A stretch of 59,343 nucleotides of DNA from JAFAGX01 sp035622175 (GTDB lineage Bacteria > Acidobacteriota > Terriglobia > Terriglobales > Acidobacteriaceae): NCBI GenBank assembly GCA_035622175.1, contig DASPVV010000278.1:1-59343 (forward strand), in the 5' to 3' direction. The notes beneath the pieces are model-generated. The model made no database searches, had not been told where the DNA came from, and saw only the letters and a program-made list of their open reading frames with translations. A program made the position numbers and the translations under genes. Within the stretch, counting starts at the first letter, position 1, and every line of letters begins with the position of its first letter. Positions 53,301 through 59,343 of the stretch are shown piece after piece.

Positions 53301-53620
53301 CCGTCCTCTACGCGCTCGCGGTGGAGGCCGCCTTGCAGCGGCCGGTGGTCGAAGGTCGACTCTTTTACTGCACCACGGCCGGGGGATTCGGCGAGCGATC
53401 GGTTCCGCTCGATGCCTTGGCGCGGCACAGCGCCGAGTTCGCGCTGCGCACCGTCGACAACGGAATCGCGGCTGGTTTTTTGGTTCCGGCACCCCGGGAG
53501 CAGGCCTGCGACTACTGCGATTTCCAAACCGTCTGCGGTCCCTATGAACCGATCCGCCTCGGTCGAAAAGAGGAGATTTCTCATCTGGTGCAACTGAAAG
53601 CCTTGAGGGATCTGCCCTGA
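50354..53620 (+). CDS. addB: AddB-like nuclease subunit of a helicase-nuclease
   Basis: 1,088 residues. The second half has the AddB C-terminal nuclease: KFAACPYRFLL (C796), VVDLIE and ITDHKTGKDW (active-site D961 and K963), the QPVLYAL motif, and CDYCDFQTVC (C1052, C1055, C1061); the four cysteines form the iron-sulfur staple. The N-terminal helicase-like part lacks a P-loop: the expected place reads LLIIGAWRDAVDDF. So it cuts DNA and recognises sites but does not hydrolyse ATP by itself. Together with AddA (TGATG overlap) it processes double-strand breaks for recombination and degrades foreign linear DNA. Confidence 0.85.
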   Translation: MIRIFNSFSAHERIRAATDFVHSFPPATELLIIGAWRDAVDDFVRELRRAPATFGVHRFSLTQLATRLARERLAARGLVPGTALGAEAIAVRATYEAQAQGRLRYFTPVAHFPGFARAATSTLVELRAADITAQDLERLGDSGPDNATLLQCFEQQMTEASLADRSLLVRAALEEVQSGAELVEHPLLFLDVPIHSPVEREFVSALAKVSPEVLLTCPTGDLRTLRYLSGLGAKSSELPPSHRDSSLEKLGFYLFSEAVPPPGAVDDKVVFFSAPGEERECVEIARRVLSEAREAIPFDRMAILLRAPEDYASLMESALARAEVPAYFARGTRRPDPSGRALLSLLACAAEGLSARRFAEYLSFAQVPNLDGNGIPADRGVQFVLPEDDALTPVTAGLVEVVPDVLAREVDSPPDHPDKPELAGNLRAPWKWEQLVVEAAVIGGKQRWARRLDGLKNQFRVELETIEAEEPDSPRVEAVRRKLRNLHHLRGFVLPVIEELAALPASATWGEWTSALERLVPKVLRRPERVLAVLADMKPMAPVDSVSLAEARIVLEHWLANLQQEPPESRYGRVLVTTPEQARGRSFDVVFVAGLAERMFPQKLREDPLLLDQLRKKLSCDLRLLPERSQHERLLLQLAVGAARQRLYLSYPRLEVAEARPRVPSFYALDVMRSMTGSVPDHEGLARNAELSGSSRLAWPAPRDPFQAIDDSEYDLASVWPLINTEVPRAGRLHYVLKLNSCLARSLRGRWARWHKAWSVYDGLFTTCPSVMEILAGQRLEVRPYSVSGLEKFAACPYRFLLSEIYRLAPREDPAPLAQLDPLTRGRLFHRIQAKLQRGLKDRGLLPVRSTELPRALELLDRIVDDLARQAYEDLAPAIDRVWQDEIESMRADLRLWLRKVAEQDGWVPVHFEFGFGLAPNQERDVASLPDPVVLAAGAKLHGVVDLIERSEDESRWRITDHKTGKDWTQKGLVLGNGEHLQPVLYALAVEAALQRPVVEGRLFYCTTAGGFGERSVPLDALARHSAEFALRTVDNGIAAGFLVPAPREQACDYCDFQTVCGPYEPIRLGRKEEISHLVQLKALRDLP

Positions 53621-56600
53621 TGCCATTGATCGACAGCCTAGCCCGCGAACGCATCCGCACGGTGTTCGACAAAACGCTGGTCGTCGAAGCTGCCGCGGGG
53701 ACGGGAAAGACGACCGAACTGGTCGCGCGCATCGTTGCCCTGCTTTCCTCGGGCACAACCACCGTCGGCCGTGTCGTGGGCGTGACCTTCACGGAAAAGG
53801 CGGCGGGAGAGTTGAAGCTGCGCTTGCGCTCCGAACTGGAGAACGCCAGGCGTTCGGAAAAGAACCCGGAGGCCCGCGGCCATTTGGAGCACGCCCTCGC
53901 GCACCTGGAGGAGGCGCGGTTGAGCACGATCCATTCCTTCTGCGGCGATTTATTGCGCGAGCGCCCCGTCGAGGCAGAGATTGATCCCGAAGTCAACGTG
54001 ATGAGCGAGGCCGAGAGCCGGCAGCTCTACCGAGAGGCATTCCACGCTTGGTTCCAAGGGAAACTCGAAGACCTGCCCCAGGGCACACGACGCATGCTGC
54101 GCCGCAGGACCCGGAACGCGCCGCCCGACAGTCTCTCGGCCGCGGGTTGGGAGCTGGCCAACTGGCGCGACTTTCCCGCTCCCTGGCAGCGTCCACCGTT
54201 CGACCGCACAGCCGCCATCGATGCCCTAGTCGAGAAATTTCATCGCCTGGCGGAACTCACGGCGGAGCCTTCGGAGGCGAGCAACAATCTCTTTCTCGAC
54301 ACCGCTCGGGCACGGGAGCTCAGCCGCGAGATTGGCACGGCCGAGAAGGCAAGACCGCGAGACTACGACGGTCTGGAGGCGACGTTGGTCCTGGTGGCGT
54401 CTGACCGCCGGTTTGAGCCGTTGCGCAAGCCACGTAAGGGCAAGTCGCAATATAACCGACACATCAAGCGCGAGCAGATCTTCGCCCTGCATCAAGAGCT
54501 GATCGCCCTCCTCGAGTCATTCGTGGACGAGGCGAATTCCGATCTTGCCGCTTTATTACAGGCCGAGCTCGGAGAAACCGTGGCCGAATATCAGCGATTG
54601 AAGGAGCGCGCCGGAAGGCTCGATTTCCTCGATCTTCTCATCCGGACCCGCGATCTGCTGGTTCAATCGGCCAGTGTGCGCCGATACTTCCAAGAACGTT
54701 TCACCCACCTGTTCGTCGATGAGTTCCAGGACACCGATCCCCTGCAGGCAGAGATCCTGGTGCTGCTGTCGGCCGATCATCCGCAAGCCACTAACTGGCG
54801 AACCGTGCGCCCGCAGGCGGGCAAGTTGTTCATCGTAGCCGATCCCAAGCAGGCCATCTACCGCTTCCGCCGGGCCGACGTCGGAACTTACGAAGAGGTG
54901 AAACAACTTTTGCTCGGCCAGGGCGCTGAGCTCCTGCAATTGACTACCAGTTTCCGGTCGCTGCCGTCGATCCAGGCCCTGATCAATCGTGCCTTCGCGC
55001 CTGCGATGGACGGCAACGCGGATACGCTGCAGGCCGGCTATGTTCCACTTTCCCCCTTTCGCGAGGACTACCCTGGTCAGCCGTCGATCGTCGCCCTGCC
55101 GGTACCGCGTCCCTACAAAAGGATGTTCTCGATGGAGGCGGTCGAGGCCTCCCTGCCGGATGCGATTGCGGCATTCGTCGAGTGGCTGGTCGGACACAGC
55201 GGTTGGACGATTGCAACGCCGGGAGATCCGCAGAACCGGGTTCCGCTCGGGCCCAATCACGTTTGCCTGCTCTTCCGCCGTTTCGTCAGTGGGGACGACG
55301 ATATTGCACGGCCGTATCTGCGCGCGTTAGAAGCCCGAAATCTGCCCCATCTGCTGGTGGGTGGCAAGTCGTTTCACGATCGCGAGGAGGTGCAGACACT
55401 TCGCGCCGCGCTCACCGCCATCGAGTGGCCCGATGACGAACTTTCCGTGTTTGCCACCTTGAAAGGCTCCTTGTTCGCCATCCCGGACGAGGTCTTGCTC
55501 GAATACCGGCATCGCATGGGCCCGTTCCATCCTTTCCGCTTGCCCGCGGATCCGCTTTCCGGAGAGCTTCAGGATGTGGTCGAAAGCCTGCGCATGCTCG
55601 CGAAACTCCACCGCGGACGCAATCGTTGTCCGGTCGAGGAAACCATCGACCGCTTACTGCGGGCGACCCGCGCCCACCTGGCATTTGCGCTGCGCCCCTC
55701 GGGCGAGCAAGTGCTCGCCAACGTGCTGCATATTCGAGAACTGGCAAGAAGATACGAGGTTTCCGGCGGGCTGTCCTTTCGCGGCTTCGTCGAAGACTTG
55801 AATGGGGGAACTGGCGCCGCAGAGGCTGCCGAAGCGCCGATTTTCGAGGAGGGGGGTGAGGGGATTCGCATGATGTCGGTCCATAAGGCAAAGGGGCTAG
55901 AGTTTCCCGTCGTGATCCTGGCTGACATCACGGCAAAGATCTCGCGTCAGCAACCCAGCCGCCACATCGACGCCCGCGCCGGTTTGTGTGCCATTCCTCT
56001 GGCCGGTTGCGAGCCCTTGGACCTCCACCGGCATGCTCCACTCGAGCTTGCCCGCGATCGTGCCGAGGGGGTGCGATTGGCCTACGTGTCCGCCACCCGA
56101 GCGCGTGACCTGCTGGTGGTTCCAACCATCGGCGACGATCCCCGCCGCTCGTGGGGCTCGGTCGAAAACTGGTGGGTGAGGCCGCTCTACGATGCCCTCT
56201 ATCCCTTGCGGGAAAACCGGCAGAAACCAGGTGCGGCTGTGGCCTGTCCAAAGTTCGGCAAAGACAGCGTGCTCATGCGGCCGCCAGATTTCGTGGGCGA
56301 TGAAGCCGACACCGTCTGCCCGGGGCTGCACCATTTCGCCGAGCCGGGCATGCCGGATCGAGGCTATGGGGTTGTATGGTGGGACCCGCGGGCTCTCACC
56401 TTGGATGTGCCGCAACGGTTCGGTATACGTCAAGAGGAGCTGCTGAAAGAACCTTCGGACCCGGAGATTCTCCGCCATGACCTCAGCAGCTACGAGGGCT
56501 GGCGGAAAGGGTGGGAGGAGGTAAGGGAAAAGGCCAGGACACCCAGCGTGACCTTTCGCACCGTCACGGCCGAGGCTCGCCACAGCCATAGCCGAAGCCC

Positions 56601-57087
56601 GGCGCCCGAGGTCGAGCTGATCGAACTGCCGAGAGAGCGGGAACGTCCCTCCGGTGCGCGTTTCGGTGCGCTCGTGCATGCTGCCCTGGCATCGGTGCCC
56701 TTGGATGCAAACGGCAGTCAGATCGAGCAGTTGGTCTCGCTGCATGCGAAAGTCTTGGCGGCTCATGAGGAGGAGAAGGAGGGAGCGGTGCTCGCCGTCG
56801 GGCGCGCCTTAGCTCATCCGCTCCTCGGGAGAGCAAGGAAAGCCTGGCAATCGGGCCAATGCCGCCGCGAGACTCCGATTACCATCACGCAGAGCGACGG
56901 AACTCTGCTCGAGGGGATCTTGGACCTCGCTTTCCTCGAAGACAACAAATGGGTGGTGGTTGATTTCAAGACGGACCGCGAACTCGAGGTCGCCCTTGAA
57001 ACCTACCTTAGGCAGGTGGCGGTGTACGCCAAGGCTGTTTCCTGGGCGACCCAGCAGGAGGCATCTCCAATCATTATGCGAGTCTAA
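53620..57087 (+). CDS. addA: AddA-like UvrD-type helicase with nuclease domain
   Basis: 1,155 residues. The P-loop is VVEAAAGTGKTTELVA (K30); motif II is VDEFQDTDPLQ (D367, E368); motifs V and VI are RMMSVHKAKGLEFPVVIL and YVSATRARDLLVV. The C-terminus carries a RecB-type nuclease: GARFGALVHAALASV, LLEGILDLAF, VVVDFKTDRE (D1115, K1117) and LRQVAVYAKA. It is an SF1 helicase moving on single-stranded DNA, with its own nuclease, as in AddA. It is coupled by one base to the AddB-like gene. AddAB replaces RecBCD in many bacteria. Confidence 0.93.
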   Translation: MPLIDSLARERIRTVFDKTLVVEAAAGTGKTTELVARIVALLSSGTTTVGRVVGVTFTEKAAGELKLRLRSELENARRSEKNPEARGHLEHALAHLEEARLSTIHSFCGDLLRERPVEAEIDPEVNVMSEAESRQLYREAFHAWFQGKLEDLPQGTRRMLRRRTRNAPPDSLSAAGWELANWRDFPAPWQRPPFDRTAAIDALVEKFHRLAELTAEPSEASNNLFLDTARARELSREIGTAEKARPRDYDGLEATLVLVASDRRFEPLRKPRKGKSQYNRHIKREQIFALHQELIALLESFVDEANSDLAALLQAELGETVAEYQRLKERAGRLDFLDLLIRTRDLLVQSASVRRYFQERFTHLFVDEFQDTDPLQAEILVLLSADHPQATNWRTVRPQAGKLFIVADPKQAIYRFRRADVGTYEEVKQLLLGQGAELLQLTTSFRSLPSIQALINRAFAPAMDGNADTLQAGYVPLSPFREDYPGQPSIVALPVPRPYKRMFSMEAVEASLPDAIAAFVEWLVGHSGWTIATPGDPQNRVPLGPNHVCLLFRRFVSGDDDIARPYLRALEARNLPHLLVGGKSFHDREEVQTLRAALTAIEWPDDELSVFATLKGSLFAIPDEVLLEYRHRMGPFHPFRLPADPLSGELQDVVESLRMLAKLHRGRNRCPVEETIDRLLRATRAHLAFALRPSGEQVLANVLHIRELARRYEVSGGLSFRGFVEDLNGGTGAAEAAEAPIFEEGGEGIRMMSVHKAKGLEFPVVILADITAKISRQQPSRHIDARAGLCAIPLAGCEPLDLHRHAPLELARDRAEGVRLAYVSATRARDLLVVPTIGDDPRRSWGSVENWWVRPLYDALYPLRENRQKPGAAVACPKFGKDSVLMRPPDFVGDEADTVCPGLHHFAEPGMPDRGYGVVWWDPRALTLDVPQRFGIRQEELLKEPSDPEILRHDLSSYEGWRKGWEEVREKARTPSVTFRTVTAEARHSHSRSPAPEVELIELPRERERPSGARFGALVHAALASVPLDANGSQIEQLVSLHAKVLAAHEEEKEGAVLAVGRALAHPLLGRARKAWQSGQCRRETPITITQSDGTLLEGILDLAFLEDNKWVVVDFKTDRELEVALETYLRQVAVYAKAVSWATQQEASPIIMRV

Positions 57088-57322
57088 CGGCGCCACCGAT
57101 CCACGAGTCGCCAAGAGCGCGGCTTGCGCCGAATGTCGAATGGGTTAGAGACACAATGGACGGGCGATGTCCAGCTTGAGGACTATACTTTGAGGCGGCG
57201 GATGGCCGACGAAGAGGCGCTTTGCAGGCTGAACGGAGGCGCCGATTGCGGTTGGGGCAGTGTTTCCTGAGCAAGCCGCGGGCTGGCGATGGCTTCGACG
57301 CTCAGCGAAGCCGTGCCTCTCG

Positions 57323-58339
57323 ATGGTTGGGAGTAGGATCGTGAACTGGAGAGCCTGGGCCTTGATCGGTTGCGTGGGCTGCGCCGCAGCCGCATTTGCC
57401 TTGTTCTCGGATTTGGCACTGGCACAGACTGACTCCAAAGAAAAGTCTCCGCCGCTGACCTCCCCCGCGGCAAACTCGCAGCAGGGTTCGGTGGCGACCT
57501 TCCGCGCGTACTCCGATCTGGTTCTCATCCCGGTGACCGTCACCGATACGCTGAACCGTTTCGTTCTCGGGCTTGAGAAAAAAGATTTCCGTTTGCTGGA
57601 AGACGGGGCGGAGCAGGACCTGGCGCTTTTCTCGGGCGAGGATGCGCCGCTCTCGGTCGGCTTGCTGTTCGATGAGAGCGGCAGCATGGACTATAAGCTT
57701 GCCGCTTCCCGTGACGCCGCGGCACAGTTGCTGAACACCCTGAACAAAAATGATGAGGCGTTTCTCGTCGAGTTCGCGGATCTGGCCAAGGTATCGATTG
57801 GATTCACCAGCCACGGGGAGGAGATTCAGGGTGCTCTGAAGAACGCTCAGGCCGGCGGTCTGACCGCGATGCTGGACGCCATCGACAGCGGGCTCCTCGA
57901 GATGAAAAAGGCCAAGAATTCCCGCAAGGCGATCGTGGTCATTTCCGATGGCGGGGACAACCGCAGCCACTACACCGCGGCCCAGATCGAGTCGCTGGTT
58001 CGGGAAGCGGACGTGCAAATCTATGCCATGGGTGTTTTCGAACCGGTCTTCGCTCTCGGATTGGCCCCGGAGGAAATCTCCGGACCGCGTTTGCTGTCGG
58101 AAATCGCGACCCAAACCGGTGGGCGGGCTTTCGCAGCCGCGGCCTCGGGCGACATGCCGAGTGTGGCAACCCGGATCGCGGTCGAATTGCGCAATCAGTA
58201 CGTCCTTGGCTACTACCCTAAGAACAAGACCAGAGATGGAAAGTACCGCAAGGTGGAGGTGAAGGTTCTCGAGCCTGCTGGCCTGGGTTCTTCTCTCAAA
58301 GTGCACTGGCGGCTCGGATATTACGCACCCGCTCAGTGA
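57323..58339 (+). CDS. Exported VWA-domain protein, acidobacterial type
   Basis: 338 residues from ATG 57323 (open frame to 57260). A signal peptide (WALIGCVGCAAAAFALFSDL) is followed by a VWFA-related part: TDTLNRFVLGLEKKDFRLLE, then the MIDAS start VGLLFDESGSM (D-x-S-x-S), AKNSRKAIVVISDGGDNRSH (later Asp) and RNQYVLGYYPKNKTRDGKYR at the end. This pattern is very common in acidobacteria, with several copies per genome. The function is unproven; metal-dependent adhesion or protein binding outside the cell is likely. Confidence 0.88.
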   Translation: MVGSRIVNWRAWALIGCVGCAAAAFALFSDLALAQTDSKEKSPPLTSPAANSQQGSVATFRAYSDLVLIPVTVTDTLNRFVLGLEKKDFRLLEDGAEQDLALFSGEDAPLSVGLLFDESGSMDYKLAASRDAAAQLLNTLNKNDEAFLVEFADLAKVSIGFTSHGEEIQGALKNAQAGGLTAMLDAIDSGLLEMKKAKNSRKAIVVISDGGDNRSHYTAAQIESLVREADVQIYAMGVFEPVFALGLAPEEISGPRLLSEIATQTGGRAFAAAASGDMPSVATRIAVELRNQYVLGYYPKNKTRDGKYRKVEVKVLEPAGLGSSLKVHWRLGYYAPAQ

Positions 58340-58351
58340 TTTGCCCGGTGA

Positions 58352-59329
58352 CTAGTGGTGGCCGCCCGGGTGTACTCCAATCGGGGAAGCAGCGTGCGTC
58401 ACGCCAAACTGGGAAGCATGCTGCACGGGTAGCGGGTGCGTGGAAGGGATAGGGCGCACCGGTATCGGGTGGGGACGAAAAGGCGCTGGAAATCCACCCG
58501 ACCCCAGTCCGAAGAACAAAGGCAGAGAAGTGTAGCCGGGCAAGTACAGGGAATTGAACCCCGGCTGGTACCCCAAATAGCTGTAAGAACTGAACAAGCC
58601 CGACTGCAGAGGAACCAGACCGAGCGGGGGATAGTAGGTGAAGCTGCCCAGGCCGGAATACGACGCCTCGAGCGAAGCGGGGTCCTGGATGTTCGCTGCG
58701 ATAGCATTGTCCGCGGAGATCGACTGTTGCCGGCCTTCGGCCCAAACGCTCAGCGCGTCGCGGGGCGGATCGATCGCTCGGTCCGGCACCAGGACGGCCG
58801 CGAAGGGCAGCTCCATGCCATGCCCGACCGACACCACCCCCTTATCGCTGGGGGCAGATACTTCCGCCTTACCCTGGAACACCCATAAGCGCGGCGGATC
58901 AGCGTCAATTCGGTAGGCGCCCTCCTCGAGGAAGCGCATGCTCCAATTCTTGTAAATCAGGGTTACCGATTGACCGGAGACAGGCTCCGCCGAATCCACC
59001 ATCACCGACCCCGCCAGCAATTCGACACGCGTGTTCGAGAGTTCGTTCGCGAGCATGCGAATCTTCGTCCTCTCGCCCATGCGGACGAAGACGTTCGGCG
59101 TAAGCAGCACCTCTGCACGGCCGTCCCCCGTACGTAGTTCAGCGCCTTGGGGAACGCTGGAAAATCTTCCCGGATGAGATTCGAGTGGCTGCTCGTCCAG
59201 GTAAACCGCCCCCTCAAAAAAATGGACAATCCCTGAATGCGTGGAGATTACCGATTGTCCGCAAGCTGGCAGGGTTAGCCGGATGACGAACGCAAGGGCC
59301 CAAACCGCAGACGCGCGAGGGAAAAACAT
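58352..59329 (-). CDS. Exported FecR-like protein
   Basis: 325 residues, complete, starting near the window end. A signal peptide (MFFPRASAVWALAFVIRLTL) leads into a FecR-like fold: VPQGAELRTGDGRAEVLLTP, VFVRMGERTKIRMLANELSN, TRVELLAGSVMVDSAEP, then WVFQGKAEVSAPS. The second half is low in complexity: a Tyr/Gly/Pro-rich stretch and a His/Pro-rich tail (FRPHPIPVRPIPSTHP, ending HPGGHH) that could bind metals or the wall. No sigma/anti-sigma partner is nearby, so a signalling role like FecR is unlikely; a surface protein is more so. Confidence 0.72.
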   Translation of the reverse strand: MFFPRASAVWALAFVIRLTLPACGQSVISTHSGIVHFFEGAVYLDEQPLESHPGRFSSVPQGAELRTGDGRAEVLLTPNVFVRMGERTKIRMLANELSNTRVELLAGSVMVDSAEPVSGQSVTLIYKNWSMRFLEEGAYRIDADPPRLWVFQGKAEVSAPSDKGVVSVGHGMELPFAAVLVPDRAIDPPRDALSVWAEGRQQSISADNAIAANIQDPASLEASYSGLGSFTYYPPLGLVPLQSGLFSSYSYLGYQPGFNSLYLPGYTSLPLFFGLGSGGFPAPFRPHPIPVRPIPSTHPLPVQHASQFGVTHAASPIGVHPGGHH

Positions 59330-59343
59330 AAAAAGCGCCCCCA

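Noticed and set aside
53229..53996. Long minus-strand frame over the addB/addA junction
   Set aside because: Low-complexity Arg/Ser/Pro shadow of the real genes on the plus strand, which have intact motifs.

Overview
The window looks like a chromosomal segment of a soil Acidobacteriota bacterium (Terriglobia-like). This rests on family recognition, not a search. The pointers are a VWFA-related secreted protein of the acidobacterial type, a lone FtsX/MacB-type permease of the kind common in acidobacteria, a secreted Rhs protein with a signal peptide, and a fragment of a tandem-repeat secreted protein followed by an IPT domain.

Region 1-2.4 kb holds the 3' part of a polyphosphate kinase gene (ppk1) and a broken bacterioferritin end. 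Region 2.43-13.98 kb is an integrative element in a tRNA-Lys(UUU) gene. A 46-bp direct repeat of the tRNA 3' half marks both ends, and a tyrosine integrase gene ends one base before the intact tRNA. Its cargo is a split Rhs/YD-repeat gene with an overlapping membrane protein (possible immunity protein), a displaced second Rhs tail, two HTH regulators, a RecB/Cas4-like PD-(D/E)XK protein, an unknown 219-residue protein overlapping one regulator, and two copies of a palindromic operator-like site. This is the best candidate in the window for an undescribed conflict or defence system.

Region 14-22 kb carries a coupled formyltransferase and polysaccharide deacetylase, a second, diverged full-length ppk1 with a candidate Pho box, soluble transhydrogenase sthA and a Pit phosphate transporter. 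This is a phosphate/polyphosphate neighbourhood. Region 22-28 kb is a minus-strand sugar cluster: SSS symporter, small membrane protein, fucose/arabinose-isomerase-like protein, exported aldose 1-epimerase and a HAD phosphatase, with a palindromic operator-like site upstream. Region 28.4-37.4 kb has an HcnA/HcnB-like oxidoreductase pair, an exported RidA-like protein, a polytopic membrane protein, a 2OG-Fe(II) oxygenase, a lone permease and an exported metal-binding-like protein.

Region 37.6-45.1 kb is an mdtABC-type RND efflux operon. Region 45.4-50.3 kb is patchy: a GNAT protein, a decayed secreted-repeat gene, an overlapping small-protein/aspartic-protease pair, a 3'-truncated IS1-type transposase with an unusual palindromic promoter, and an exported Ig-like protein. 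Region 50.3-57.1 kb encodes an AddAB-type helicase-nuclease in two overlapping genes. The window ends with an exported VWA protein and a FecR-like exported protein.
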